A DNA stretch of 64,000 nucleotides. Origin: CBDCKN01 sp965219035. Its GTDB lineage: Bacteria > Gemmatimonadota > Gemmatimonadetes > Longimicrobiales > Gaopeijiaceae. The position numbers and the translations under genes are program-made. Below are positions 41,568 to 53,603 of this stretch, in pieces; the first letter of the stretch is position 1, and each line of letters starts with the position of its first letter. The stretch spans positions 1,240,001-1,304,000 of the forward strand of contig CBDCMR010000004.1 in NCBI GenBank assembly GCA_965219035.1. The letters run 5' to 3'. The notes below the pieces were generated by a model. The model did no database searches. It saw only the letters and a program-made list of their open reading frames with translations, and was not told the DNA's origin.

Positions 41568-42844
41568 TCCTGCTGGTGTTGATCATGCTCGTGCTGATCA
41601 TCATCGGCATGCCAGTGGCGTTCGCGCTCGGTGTGGGCGCCCTGGGTGCCCTCCTGGCAGACCCGAGTCTTCCGATCATTCTGGTACCGCAGCGCATGTT
41701 CACCGCACTCGATTCGTGGCCGATCATGGCGGTGCCGTTGTTCATGCTGGCCGGGGGATTGATGGACAAGGGAGGCATGTCGCGGCGGATCGTGGAGTTT
41801 GCTTCCGCCTGTTTCTGCTTCGTGCGGGGGAGCCTCGGGATGGTGACGGTGATGGCCAGCATGGTGTTCGCGGGCATTTCCGGATCGTCGACCGCGGACA
41901 CGGCGGCCGTGGGCTCGATAATGCTGCCGGCGATGCGGAGCAGGGGTTACGACATGCGCTTCGCCGCCGCACTGCAGGCGGCCGCGGGAGCGATCGGCCC
42001 GGTCATACCGCCGAGTATCCTGATGATCGTGATCGGATACGTGACCGGAACGTCCGTAGCCCAATTGTTCCTGGCGGGTGTCGTGCCGGGGGTGCTGATC
42101 GGCCTCGGCCTCATGGTGGTCGCCTATCGGCAAGCACTCAAGGAGGGGCCGGACTTCGATGCACCGGTGCCGTTCGATGTGCGCAAGGCCCTGGCCACCG
42201 GAGTGAAGGCGCTCCCGGCGCTGGGACTGCCGGTGCTGATCGTGTTCGGGATTCTGGGAGGAGTGTTCACCGCGACCGAAGCCGCTGCCGCGGCGGTCGT
42301 ATATGGTCTCGCGGTTGGGCTCTTCCTCTATCGCGAGATTGGCTGGCGAGATCTCCCGTCCATCGCCCTCGAGGCGGCCGAGAGATCGTGCGTGGTGCTG
42401 TTCATCGCGGCGACGGCGATGCTGTTTGCCTGGCTAGTGGCGGCGAACCAGGTGCCGCGGGCGTTGGGGGCTCTGTTACAGGCCCACATCAGTGATCGCA
42501 TCTTGTTCTTGATGTTCCTGAATCTGGTATTGCTCTTGTTGGGGATGTTCCTCGAAAGCTTCTCAGCGGTGATCGTGTTTGTGCCGATCTTGTTTCCGTT
42601 GGCCCTCGATTTCGGGATCGATCCGCTTCACTTCGGGATTCTGGCCACGGTGAATCTGTCCATCGGATACATCACTCCGCCGTACGGAGCCACGTTGTTC
42701 GTTGCCTGTGGCATTGCAGAGCAGAGCGTGCGAGCCGTGAGTGCGCAGGTGGTGCCGATTTTGATCGCTATGCTCCTGGTGCTCGTCGTCGTGACCTACT
42801 GGCCCGACACGGTGCTGTGGCTACCGCGCCTGGCCGCCCAGTGA
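41564..42844 (+). CDS. TRAP transporter large permease (DctM-like)
   Basis: 426 residues with about twelve helices, from GTG 41564 behind ggaggg. Characteristic segments are PLFMLAGGLMDKGGMSRRIVEFA, FAGISGSSTADTAAVGSIMLPAM, AIGPVIPPSILMIVIG and GYITPPYGATLFVA (given as landmarks). This is the Na+- or proton-driven translocation subunit. It overlaps the small permease upstream and the receptor downstream by four bases each, forming a tight QMP operon. Confidence 0.92.
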   Translation: MILLVLIMLVLIIIGMPVAFALGVGALGALLADPSLPIILVPQRMFTALDSWPIMAVPLFMLAGGLMDKGGMSRRIVEFASACFCFVRGSLGMVTVMASMVFAGISGSSTADTAAVGSIMLPAMRSRGYDMRFAAALQAAAGAIGPVIPPSILMIVIGYVTGTSVAQLFLAGVVPGVLIGLGLMVVAYRQALKEGPDFDAPVPFDVRKALATGVKALPALGLPVLIVFGILGGVFTATEAAAAAVVYGLAVGLFLYREIGWRDLPSIALEAAERSCVVLFIAATAMLFAWLVAANQVPRALGALLQAHISDRILFLMFLNLVLLLLGMFLESFSAVIVFVPILFPLALDFGIDPLHFGILATVNLSIGYITPPYGATLFVACGIAEQSVRAVSAQVVPILIAMLLVLVVVTYWPDTVLWLPRLAAQ

Positions 42845-43827
42845 GCCGTCGGATTGTAGTCGCGGCTGTCTCCCTGCTGACCGCAGGATGCGGCTCAGGA
42901 GAGTGTGTCACCATCCTGAAAGCTGCACTCTCCCAGAACCCGTCTGAGCCGCAGGTGCGTGCGGTCGAGCTCTTTGCGGAGATGGTCTCCGAAGGCACCG
43001 AAGGGCGCATTCGCGTCCAGGTCTACCCCAACAACCAGTTGGGCAATCAGCGGGATGTGGTCGAAGGATTGCAGATGGGCAGTGTCGAGCTGGCCAACAT
43101 CGCGAGCGTGATGGCCAGCTTCGTCCCCGAGACCAACCTCTTCGAGCTGCCGTTCCTGTTCGACGGGCCGGAGCACTTCGACGCGGTGGTGGACTCGTCG
43201 ATAGGGCAAAGCCTCGCGCCTGCGTTCGAGCGCCGCGGGTTGCACCTGTTGGGTTACTTCGACTCGGGCGAACGTCACATCATGACCACCGAGCGCCCGG
43301 TCGAGCGCCTGGAGGATTTAAGCGGGCTCAAGATTCGCGCGATGGAAAACCGGTTGCACCTGGCCACCTTAAAGGCGTTCGGTGCGAACCCACTGCCGAT
43401 GGCGTACGGCGAGCTGTACACGGCGTTGGAACAGGGGGTCATCGACGGCGCGGAGGCGGCAGACCCCAACTACTTTGCGAAACGGTTCTACGAGCCGGCC
43501 CCTTTTTGGGCGCGAGTCGGTTGGATCAGACTGATCGAATACGTGGTGATGAGTCGGTCGTTCTATGACGACCTTTCCGCGGAAGACCGTGCGGTGATAG
43601 ACCGGGCGGCCCGGGCAATGATCCTGCAGCAGAGGGCCTGGTATCGCGCTGAGGCCGATTCGGCCCTCGAGCGGTTGCGGGAGGCGGGCGTGAGGATCAG
43701 CAGTCCTGACAGGGAGCCCTTTCGGGCCGCGGCGCGGAGTGTCTATGAAGAGTGGGCCGATCGAGTGGGTGGGATGGAAAGGATCGAAGCGATCCTGGGC
43801 CGGGGTGAATCGGAGCCGGTGAGATGA
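42841..43827 (+). CDS. TRAP transporter solute-binding protein (DctP), lipoprotein
   Basis: 328 residues from GTG 42841 (GTGA overlap with dctM). The signal ends in a lipobox-like LLTAGCGS, so the mature protein is probably lipid-anchored at its Cys. DctP features are YPNNQLGNQRDVVEGLQMG, ELPFLFDGPEHF, the carboxylate-binding Arg region LSGLKIRAMENRLH, and ALEQGVIDGAEAA. The ligand is an organic acid; the substrate is unknown. The M20 remnant upstream hints at an acylated amino acid. Confidence 0.9.
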   Translation: MSRRIVVAAVSLLTAGCGSGECVTILKAALSQNPSEPQVRAVELFAEMVSEGTEGRIRVQVYPNNQLGNQRDVVEGLQMGSVELANIASVMASFVPETNLFELPFLFDGPEHFDAVVDSSIGQSLAPAFERRGLHLLGYFDSGERHIMTTERPVERLEDLSGLKIRAMENRLHLATLKAFGANPLPMAYGELYTALEQGVIDGAEAADPNYFAKRFYEPAPFWARVGWIRLIEYVVMSRSFYDDLSAEDRAVIDRAARAMILQQRAWYRAEADSALERLREAGVRISSPDREPFRAAARSVYEEWADRVGGMERIEAILGRGESEPVR

Positions 43828-43852
43828 CGAGAGACCACTAGAGGATTCAATA

Positions 43853-44875
43853 ATGGAATACAGACTTCTCGGCCGAACTGGCGTGAAGGTGTCGGCGGTT
43901 GCCCTGGGTACGGCAAACTTCGCCTACCCGACCCCCGAGGACGAAGCGAAGCAGATCCTGGAGCGTGCGGTCGACAACGGCATAAACCTGGTCGACACCG
44001 GTGACAGCTACGCAGAGGGGGAGGCCGAACGGATCATCGGTAGGGCTCTGAAAGGCAGCGGGCTGCGCAGACAAGTGCTGCTTACCACGAAGGTGTTTCC
44101 ACCGACTGGACCCGGGCCTAACGACCGTGGCAATTCGAGGCTGCACATTGTGCAGGCCTGCGAGGACTCCCTGGATCGGCTGCAGACGGACTACATCGAC
44201 TTCTACTTCATCCACCGATTCGATCCTGATACCCATCAAGAGGAGACGCTGGCTGCCCTCGACGATCTGGTTCGTTCCGGCAAGGTCCGCTACGTGGCCT
44301 GCTCCACACACCCCGCCTGGCGGGTGATGGAGGCTCTGGCCATCAGCGATCGCCGGGGGTACGTGCGGTACTGTTGCGAACAGCCTCCCTACAACCTGCT
44401 GGACAGGCGCATCGAGAACGAGCTGGTACCGCTCTGCCTCGAGCACGGACTGGGCCTCATGACATGGTCTCCCATCGCCCAAGGTGTGCTCACGGGCCGC
44501 TACGCGAGTGGCATGGCTTTTCCGGAGGGGTCAAGGGCAGCTTTCAGAGGTGGGATCTATGCGGAACGGATCAACGAACCCGGGATCGATGTGGGCAACC
44601 GGTTCGTGGCTCTCGCGAAGGAGACGGGAATTCAGCCGGTCCAGCTCGCTGTTCTCTGGGTGAAGGATCAGCCGGGCATCACGGCGCCGATCATCGGTCC
44701 CCGTACACTCAGCCACCTCGACGATCTCCTGCCCGTGGGCGATATGCGGTTGAGCGACGACGTGCGACGGGCATGCGACGAGCTGGTTCCACCGGGCGGC
44801 ATGGTGGCGAATTTCCACAATTCAGCGGGTTGGGGAGCGAAGAGTCGGACGCTTGGGGTGGCGGACAGGGAGTAG
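43853..44875 (+). CDS. Aldo/keto reductase
   Basis: 340 residues. MEYRLLGRTGVKVSAVALGT is the usual start, then NLVDTGDSYAEGEAE (catalytic Asp and Tyr), VLLTTKVF with the Lys, YIDFYFIHRFD with the His, and an NADPH site near the end (APIIGPRTLSHL). It reduces carbonyls; the substrate is unknown. An agagga site precedes ATG 43853. It follows the TRAP operon by 25 bases and may be transcribed with it. Confidence 0.9.
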   Translation: MEYRLLGRTGVKVSAVALGTANFAYPTPEDEAKQILERAVDNGINLVDTGDSYAEGEAERIIGRALKGSGLRRQVLLTTKVFPPTGPGPNDRGNSRLHIVQACEDSLDRLQTDYIDFYFIHRFDPDTHQEETLAALDDLVRSGKVRYVACSTHPAWRVMEALAISDRRGYVRYCCEQPPYNLLDRRIENELVPLCLEHGLGLMTWSPIAQGVLTGRYASGMAFPEGSRAAFRGGIYAERINEPGIDVGNRFVALAKETGIQPVQLAVLWVKDQPGITAPIIGPRTLSHLDDLLPVGDMRLSDDVRRACDELVPPGGMVANFHNSAGWGAKSRTLGVADRE

Positions 44876-44991
44876 GCAGGATCGAGCGTTCGGAGTTCAA
44901 CGATTCACTTTGCCTCCCTCGGGCTCCGACCTATCTTGCCCTCGTGCCCCTGCAGGGGCCCCCGGATCTCCTGTCCGCGTAAGAGGAGAGC

Positions 44992-45498
44992 ATGAGCGAC
45001 GTCACGCTCAAGGTAAACGGCGAAGAGCATACGATCGACGTCGATCCCTCGACAGCTCTGCTCTATGTCCTCCGAAACGACCTCGGGCTCAGGGGTCCAC
45101 GATTCGGCTGTGGGCTCGGGCAGTGCGGGGCGTGCACGGTGCTCGTGGACGGCGCGGCAATCCGCTCGTGTGTCACGCCCACCTCCGGCGTCGACGGTGA
45201 GATCACCACGCTCGAAGGACTCTCGGCGGACGGTGAGCTCGACCCCGTGCAACAGGCCTGGATCGACGAGCAGGTACCCCAGTGCGGCTACTGCCAGAAC
45301 GGACAGATCATGACAGCCAAGGCGCTGCTCGATCGCAATCCGAACCAGACCGATGCGGAGCTCCGGCAGGGAATGAACGGAGTCATCTGCCGCTGCATGA
45401 CGTACTACCGGATCCAGGCGGCCGTCAGGCGTGCCGCGGAAAGGATGGCGGGCGATCGGTCGGAATCGGTCGATGCAGGGAGGGAGGTGAACCTGTGA
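44992..45498 (+). CDS. (2Fe-2S) subunit of a molybdenum hydroxylase (IorA/CoxS-like)
   Basis: 168 residues with both iron-sulfur sites: the plant-ferredoxin type CGLGQCGACTV, and the second CGYCQNGQIM...CRCMTYYRI. This is the small subunit that passes electrons from the molybdopterin subunit encoded next (isoquinoline 1-oxidoreductase type, without a FAD subunit). An aagaggag site precedes the ATG. Its TGA shares TGATG with the next gene. Confidence 0.92.
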   Translation: MSDVTLKVNGEEHTIDVDPSTALLYVLRNDLGLRGPRFGCGLGQCGACTVLVDGAAIRSCVTPTSGVDGEITTLEGLSADGELDPVQQAWIDEQVPQCGYCQNGQIMTAKALLDRNPNQTDAELRQGMNGVICRCMTYYRIQAAVRRAAERMAGDRSESVDAGREVNL

Positions 45499-47908
45499 TG
45501 CGCTCCACAGAGATTCCGAAGGCAATCGAAGACGCTCTGGAAACGTGCAACGGGACCCCCTCTCGGCGGGACTTTCTCAAGAGCTCGGGGGTCTTCGTCC
45601 TGAGCCTCAGCGGCGCAGGGGTGGCGAACACCGGTGGGTCCGCCTCGGGAGCGGGGTCGCAGGCACCGGTGACCCAGCCCGCCGCTCCGTATCCCGACCC
45701 CGACTTCCGCCTCCTCGACTCATGGCTGGCCGTCCACGAGGACGATACGGCGACCTTCTACGTCGGGAAGACGGACGGGGGCCAGGGCACTGGAACCGCC
45801 TTCCGCCAGATGATGTGCGACGAGCTGGACATCGCCTTCGAGAAGGCCACGCTAGTCATGGGCCGAACCGACATGACGGTCGATCAGGGCGGGACGGGTG
45901 GGTCGGATGCGATCGAACGCGACGCCTGGGCCGCGCGCCGAGTGGCCGCAGAGGCCCGCCGGGTCCTGCTGGAGATGGCGTCCGAGCGGTTCGGCGTGCC
46001 CGTGGACGGGCTCGCCGTCAGCGAAGGAGTGATCTCGATTCAGCGCGATCCGTCCAGGAAGGTCACGTACGGAGAGTTGGTTGGCGGAAGACGCTTCAAC
46101 GTGACGCTGACGGGGGCGAACATCAACGCGACCACGGGTGTGGCAGGCGTCAAGCCGGTGCAGGACTTAAAGATCGTCGGTCAGCCGCTTCCTCGGTACG
46201 GATATCCCCGCGAAGGTCGATGGATCGCTTGAGTGGGCCGTGGACGTCAGGCTTCCGGACATGGTCCATGCGCGCAACGTCAGGCCGCCGGTAGCGGGCG
46301 CAAGGCTGATCGGCATCGACGAGTTGTCGATCCGGAACGTCCCGGGGTTCATCCGAGTCGTGAGCAGGGGAAACTACGTCGCGGTCGTCTGTGAACGTGA
46401 AGAACAGGCCATCGAAGCGGCGCGTCTGCTCCAGGTGGAGTGGGAGAAGCCAGCGACCGCGCCTTTCCCGTCGTCCGAGGAACTCTTCGGGTACCTGCGT
46501 AGGGTGACCCCGATGTCCCTCACCCGAACCACGGGCTCGGGCACCGTTCCCTTGGCCCAGGAAGAGGGCAACCCCGCCGATGCGTTGGCGACGGCGGCGA
46601 CGGTCGTCGAAGCGGAGTACGACTTCCCGTTCCAGGGACACACGGCGATCGGTCCGGCCCACGGCCTGGCCGATCCGTCGGACGGACAGATGACGATCTA
46701 CTCCAACGACATGAAGCCGTACAGCCTGAGGACGGGTGTCGCCGAATTCCTCGGTATGCCGCGGGAGCAGGTGCGGGTCATCTGGATGGACGGTCCCCAG
46801 CTGTACGGCCGCACGGCCGCCGACGACGCGGGTTTCGAGGCGGCGTTCCTGGCCAAAGAGATCGGTCGTCCCGTCCGCGTCCAATGGATGAGGCACGAGG
46901 AGACGGCCTGGGATACCAAGGGCCCCGCGTTCGCCTTCACGTTGCGCGGGGGATTGGACGGCGAGGGCAATCTCGTCGCGTTGGACTATCGGGCCCGGGT
47001 CGCCGACTACGCCCACGTCGGGTACAACCAGCCCGATACGGTGCTGATCGCCCAGCTCATGGGGATCAGGCCTTCCCGGCCGCGCCGGCCCGCCGGCGGA
47101 AATGTATTCGATCCCGAACCGGCGTCAGGAGACCCTCGTGGTGCGCTTCCCCCTAGCCTTCGAGACCCCGCTCCGCACCGGCAACCTGAGGGACCCCAAC
47201 GGTCCGCAGACCACCTTCGCCGGCGAATCCTTCATCGACGAGATGGCCACGGCGGCGAACGCCGACCCGGTCGAGTTCCGTCTAAGGCTCCTTCGCGGCA
47301 GCACGCAAGACAACGAGACGTTCATGCGGGCCCGTTCAATCGCCGTGGTCGAGGCGGCGGCCGAGGCCTACGGTTGGGATACCCGACCGTCACCGAAATC
47401 GGCGGGCAGCGGCCGCATTCTCACCGGGCGGGGCGTCGCTTACGCCTACCGTGGCCGGACGGCTGTCGCGGAGATCGCCGAAGTGGAAGTGGATCGCGAG
47501 ACTGGGCGCGTTTGGGTCAAGCGGATGGTGTGCGGTCACGACTGCGGGCTGGTGATCAACCCCGACGGGCTGAGGAGCACCATCCAGGGTAACCTGCTCC
47601 ACGGACTCAGCCGCGCACTCTACGAGGAAGTCCAATTCGACACCGAGAAGGTGAAGAGCGTGGACTGGCTCACCCATCCGACGCTCAGGCACGAGGACGC
47701 GCCGGAGAGAATCGACATCGTCTTCGTGAACGGCGATCCAGAACCCGACCGCCCTGATCTGCCTCCCTACGGAGCCGGTGAACCTTCCATCCGGCCCGTC
47801 GCCGCGGCAGTCGCGAACGCGATCTACGACGCGACCGGCGTTCGCATCCGTCGCGCTCCCTTCCGAGCCGAGCGCGTACGCACCGCCCTCGAGGCTGCCG
47901 GCGCTTAG
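45498..47908 (+). pseudogene. Molybdopterin-binding oxidoreductase subunit (IorB-like) with two frameshifts
   Basis: Three consecutive frames together give a full-length IorB (about 800 residues). Part 1 (45498 to about 46200) carries a Tat signal motif SRRDFLK and GGQGTGTAFRQ. Part 2 (about 46201-47098) includes EYDFPFQGHTAIGP. Part 3 (about 47102-47908) has SIPNRRQ, LRTGNLRDPNGPQ and the C-terminal VNGDPEPDRPDLPPYG...GEPS molybdenum-cofactor motif. One extra base near 46198-46202 and another near 47096-47104 break the frame. No other damage is seen, so the lesions are recent or are sequencing errors. Periplasmic export with its iron-sulfur partner via Tat is expected. Confidence 0.8.
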
Positions 47909-48241
47909 ATGTGGGCGAGGGGCCCGGGATGGGCCGACCTGAAATCCAAAGAGATCAAGCAGCTCATTTCCTTCACGGACTTTCCAGTCCTCAGTGCCTC
48001 TTCAGGTGGAGGGAAAATCATCTACGAACAGGCTGGATACCTTCACGGCACCGGCTCCGATCTGGCGTAGCGGCCCTCTAGGGCTGCGTTCAGGCGGGTG
48101 CTGGACTAAGACACGGGCGCACTCGGGGATCAGACCGAGGTCAACATCCGAGAGCAGGCCGGGAGGCGCAAGCAGACGCTCCGCCGCGCCGATCGGAAGG
48201 CCGTCACCCAAAGAGCGGGTCGCGTTCCTCCCTTACTCCCT
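47909..48241. other. Gap between IorB and NHL genes
   Basis: No gene is supported. Open frames here show no family-like sequence. Confidence 0.35.
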
Positions 48242-49309
48242 TTACTCCCTCACTCGGACGTACTTCTGGAGCTTCCGAGGGCGAGGCTCTCCGCCGTACA
48301 TGTTCCCCTGGCGATCCACCGCGACGAACTCCGCTCCGTTTCCCGCGGTCTCACGCGGGTCTCCCCACGGGTAAATGATGAAGTCCGTCACCCAACCGGT
48401 CTCGGCGTCTCCGATCCGGATCCCCATCTCCCAGCCCGGATTCTGCACGTTATCCGACTCCGAGTCGGCCACGAAGATCTGGCCGTTCTCATCGAAGGAG
48501 ATACCGCTGGGCCGTCCGAACTGGGTCCAGGTGGCCAGGTGCGTCCCTTCCTGGTCAAAGATCTGGATTCGGTTGTTGCTCCGATCCCCCACGAAGATCC
48601 GCCCTCTGGAGTCCATGTCGATGGCGTGCAGCGCACGGAACTCGCCCGGCCCGTACCCCGTCTGCCCCCAGGTCATGATGAACTGTCCATCGCTGGCGTA
48701 CGTCACGACACGGTTGTTTCCATTGTTGTTGTGGCCGTCAGCGATGAACGTGGTGCCATTGTCGGCCACGACAACGTCGCTCGGCGAATTGAAGGCATAA
48801 GGGCCGCTGCCAGCGACCCCCGGGGTGCCGAGGGTCAACAGCACGTCGCCCTGTGGGCTGAACTTGATGACCTGGTGTCCCCGGTGATCGCCGTCCGGGA
48901 TGTTGGCCGAGCTCACGGCATCGGTCACCCACACGTTGCCGTCTGGGTCGATATCGATCCCGTGAGGCCAAATGAACATCCCTCCGCCGAAGCTCTCCAC
49001 CACGTTGCCGTCGACGTCGAACTTGAGCACCGGGTCCAGGTCGGAGTCCACGCACTCGTTTCCGAATCGACCGGGCCCGGCCGCATCGCAGCGGATTACC
49101 GCCCAGAGGTGCTCTCCATCGGGGTCGATCGTGACCTTACCCACCGCCCCCATCTGCCGCCCACCCGGTAGCTTCGCCCAATCGTCCACCGTGCGATAAG
49201 GACTGGGGCCCGACTGACCGAAAAGCTGTGCTCCCGAAATGAACAACGCGATACCGACCAACGCACTGATCCACGCTGCTGGACTCGGCTTAGGGCTATG
49301 GCTTGACAT
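48242..49309 (-). CDS. Secreted NHL-repeat beta-propeller protein
   Basis: 355 residues. An N-terminal signal or anchor helix (WISALVGIALFISGAQLFG) is followed by repeated NHL motifs: WPHGIDIDPDGNVWVTDAV, NSPSDVVVADNGTTFIAD, ALHAIDMDSRGRIFVGDR and RPSGISFDENGQIFVADS. A six-bladed propeller related to peptidyl-alpha-hydroxyglycine lyase folds is likely. Binding partner and activity unknown. The ATG 49309 region has only a weak ribosome site. Confidence 0.85.
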   Translation of the reverse strand: MSSHSPKPSPAAWISALVGIALFISGAQLFGQSGPSPYRTVDDWAKLPGGRQMGAVGKVTIDPDGEHLWAVIRCDAAGPGRFGNECVDSDLDPVLKFDVDGNVVESFGGGMFIWPHGIDIDPDGNVWVTDAVSSANIPDGDHRGHQVIKFSPQGDVLLTLGTPGVAGSGPYAFNSPSDVVVADNGTTFIADGHNNNGNNRVVTYASDGQFIMTWGQTGYGPGEFRALHAIDMDSRGRIFVGDRSNNRIQIFDQEGTHLATWTQFGRPSGISFDENGQIFVADSESDNVQNPGWEMGIRIGDAETGWVTDFIIYPWGDPRETAGNGAEFVAVDRQGNMYGGEPRPRKLQKYVRVRE

Positions 49310-49710
49310 GATCGCACCTCACTTCGACGGCCGGAGTAATCCACTGGGAACCAGGAGCACTCCGGCTTACCGGGGGGTGGAAGAAGAGGGGCCCGACCGA
49401 CCTCTCCCCGAGGTCAACCGTAGGCGGCAGGTTTTTCTAGGGCAAGGGCTGGCGGCGTATCCAGGGTAGGCTGAAGAGTTCTCGTCGCTTAGAGGGCCGT
49501 TACAGCTTGCTCATCCGACACTCGACTACAGCACCACCACCGGCAGCCCCAGCGCGAACATCACGGAACGGGTGAGCACGCTCGTCAAGACCTCATGTTG
49601 ACCGCTTTGGTCCTGCCCCCTCACGTTATCCCGACCCGGCAATGGGCTTTTGGTTTACCTATCCCTCAAGCGCCGATGATGGTCAACCCTCAAGATTGAG
49701 GAGGATTAAA
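49310..49710. other. Gap upstream of the FMN-reductase remnant
   Basis: No complete gene. A short minus-strand frame near 49525-49590 reads TSVLTRSVMFALGLPVVVL and a stop, resembling the last helix of a transporter, but it is too short to name. Confidence 0.3.
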
Positions 49711-50351
49711 ATGGATCGCAAACCACGTGTTCTAGCTTTTGCTGGGAGTGCCCGCGTTGGTTCCTATAACAGCAAACTAGTGAAGGTTGCCGCGGAGGGA
49801 GTTCGCGGCGCTGGAGGCGACGTAACTTTGGTCGATCTTCGTGATTATCCACTGCCCCTGTTCGACCAAGACCTCGAAGCGGCGGGAGGTCTGCCTGATA
49901 ACGCTCGCGAGCTGAAGGAGATCATGCTCAAACACGACGGCCTTTTGATCGCTGCGCCCGAATACAACAGCTCAATCACTCCCTGCTGAAGAACACTATC
50001 GACTGGGTGTCCAGACCAAGCAATGGTGAAAAGGCGTTGACCGCTTATGAAGGGAAGGTCGCTGCAATCATGAGTGCCTCTCCAGGAAGGTTGGGGGGTC
50101 TCCGGGGCCTGGTTCACCTACGATCCATCCTCTCGAACATCGGCGTGCTCGTTATTCCGGATCAGGTGGCCGTTGGGCAAGCTCATGAGGCTTTTGGACC
50201 CGATGGAAACCTTGTTGATGAAAAGAGACGGACATCAGTCGAAGGGCTGGGGAAGGGCGTAGCCAAGCTACTGCACTGGAATCGTTGCCCCGAGCCATTT
50301 CCGAGCCGGCTCAGCAGTGCTGACTGTAAACCTTTCGAGAAGGTCGGCTAA
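49711..50351 (+). pseudogene. NADPH-dependent FMN reductase with frameshift
   Basis: ATG 49711 behind a strong gaggagg opens MDRKPRVLAFAGSARVGSYNSKL (landmark FAGSARVGSYN, the FMN phosphate loop), DLRDYPLPLFD and APEYNSSIT. The frame then stops at TGA 49987-49989. One base lost near 49981 would restore PLLKNTIDWVSRPSN and GKVAAIMSASPGRLGG, continuing to 50351. The two parts make a whole flavodoxin-like quinone/azo reductase. The unusual extra tail after LLHWNR suggests the true 3' end is also altered. Confidence 0.75.
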
Positions 50352-50583
50352 TCGTTCGGCCTGCCAAGGAGGACCAGGTAGCCTTGACCTCTACGAGGAC
50401 TCTCCGCTCAACGATCACGTCTATACCAAAGCCTGCGATGGGTTCGCTATCCGCGGCGACTCGCTCGCGTCTGGTGAACCGGATTTCTCTCGCTATTTTT
50501 TCGCTCAGACAAGTTCAGAACGGCTGCTCATCGTCCCAATCCCGGGCGAGGGCCCCGGTCGGGCCTCCTTGAGGGGGAATCCC

Positions 50584-51936
<1,353 letters not shown>

Positions 51937-52505
51937 GAGCTAGCTTGGTCCGAAGAACGCCGCCGGAGCTTCCTGGTAACCCACGTGACGGCCATCACCC
52001 GCTGTTGTGGGGGCGCTCAACCTTAAGGTGACACTCCCAAAGATCGCAGGAAGTGACGACGAATTCGATCAGTCAGCTTAATCATGAAGGCGAGTTTCGG
52101 CGGGCCTGGGCCGATCCCAGCAACACGGGATTCGAGCTGCCTCCGGTCGACGTCAGCCACTCTAGTCGGGACCTACCGAAGCGATCATCTGGATTTCGCT
52201 CCAGGAGCCTTTGGCAGGCGCGCGAACGGCTGGGAGGATTCACAATTCCTCATGGGGTCGTGGTGGATAGCCAAGGCCGAATCATCACAGTCGAGACTGG
52301 CACCCACCCTCAGCGGTACGAGTTCATCCCGCCGGGCTGCGACCCATCGTCGTCGCGCTAGGTCGTGACCACGACGAGGGATCGGCGGAACAACTTGCGC
52401 GCCTGCAGACATCGGCCTCCTCCCCTGACCCCCGCCCACATCCGAGGCTGAAGGTGCGGTGGCCGCGTGCTCACGGGATATGTACGTTTCCGTTCCTTCC
52501 CGAGC
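51937..52505. other. 569-base gap with a possible NHL-repeat relic
   Basis: A plus-strand frame ending at 52361 reads GGFTIPHGVVVDSQGRIIT, like one blade of an NHL propeller, then loses similarity. No complete gene is supported. Confidence 0.35.
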
Positions 52506-53349
52506 TTAGTTGGAGATCAGCAGCACCAAGGCTGCGAACCCCGCCGCAGCGGCGACGCTCCACCAGGAAGGGGATGTGCCCCCTTCGGCCCCGGGCTCAC
52601 GGCTCCACGCCAGTACCACGCCGCAATTCGAGCGGGAGTATTGCACAGGAGTCGCGCCGGGCCCGAAGACCTCGATCCCCTCGACACTCTCAACCGAGAG
52701 GACATCCTCGATGCGGGGGACGGGGCCGAGTCGAACGCCGTCGATGACAACGTCGGGCTGACACCCACCACGCATGCGTAGGAAGGAGCCGCCGCCGGCC
52801 CGAGGGATCACCGAGACACGGCAATATCCGGAACACATTCTGGATTCGTATCAGGCCCCGGGCCAGCATCTCCGTCCGGGTCACCGAACGCCCTAATCCC
52901 CGGTCACGCCGCTCGTAGAATCCGTTTCTCTCGAGGCGTGAGGGCCGAGCGGCGGTGACGAGGATCGGATCCAGGCGGATAGCTTCGGGCACGAGCTCGA
53001 CCCGCAGATCGACCGAACCGTGTCCTGCGAGAACGAGCGTACTGGAGGCGGTCGTGTAGCCCAGCGCGCTGACCTCGACGCGGTAATCGCCGGCTAGGAG
53101 ACGGCGAGTCCGGAACAAGCCGACGGAATCGGAGAGCTCGCGCCATGCGATCGCCCCGCCGGGCTCGGGAGTCAGCAAACGCACCTCGGCTACGGAGAGA
53201 CCACGCTGAGTCATGATGTCGAGGACCTCACCCACGACCATGACGCCGTCCGGGTCGAGGTAGAGCGTGTCGCTGGCCTGGGCACGCGCGATGACAGGGT
53301 TCGCCACGGCGAATACGAGCGGGAGAACGATATGTGCGCGCGTCGTCAT
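52506..53349 (-). pseudogene. Carboxypeptidase-regulatory-like/TonB-plug protein with frameshift
   Basis: From ATG 53349 (ggaga upstream on the minus strand) the protein has a signal peptide (ending near ARAQ), then a CarboxypepD_reg-like domain (VVGEVLDIMTQRGLSVAEV, GDYRVEVSALGYTTA). The plug-like start PSRLERNGFYERRDRGLG follows. The frame breaks near 52815; in the shifted frame VSVIPRAGGGSFLRMRGGC, QPDVVIDGVRLG and IEVFGPGATPVQYSR complete the plug, ending in a membrane-like helix at 52506. The barrel is absent, as in the family of short plug-only proteins. One frameshift is the only visible lesion. Confidence 0.65.
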
Positions 53350-53603
53350 GGGTTCTCCAGAGGCCGCCCCGCGGGCGTCTAGGTTCGCGCAAATCGCCAG
53401 GGTGGCTGGTACTGATGACAACGTTGAACTGTTTGGCGAACTAGGTCGGACGCTCGCGGCAGTCAGTGTGGACTTGGCTCTTACCTCCTTAGCTGCCCCG
53501 TGTCGTGGAGAGCTCTCGGGCCAACATCACGTAGAATCTAGAAGAAGAAGAAGAGATGGGGTCGGGTTCGAGCTAGACCCGTGCCGGTCAGGAAGGGATC
53601 GGC

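Noticed and set aside
44946..44957. CCCCTGCAGGGG palindrome upstream of iorA
   Set aside because: Short GC palindrome without T-run or recurrence; too likely by chance in this base composition.
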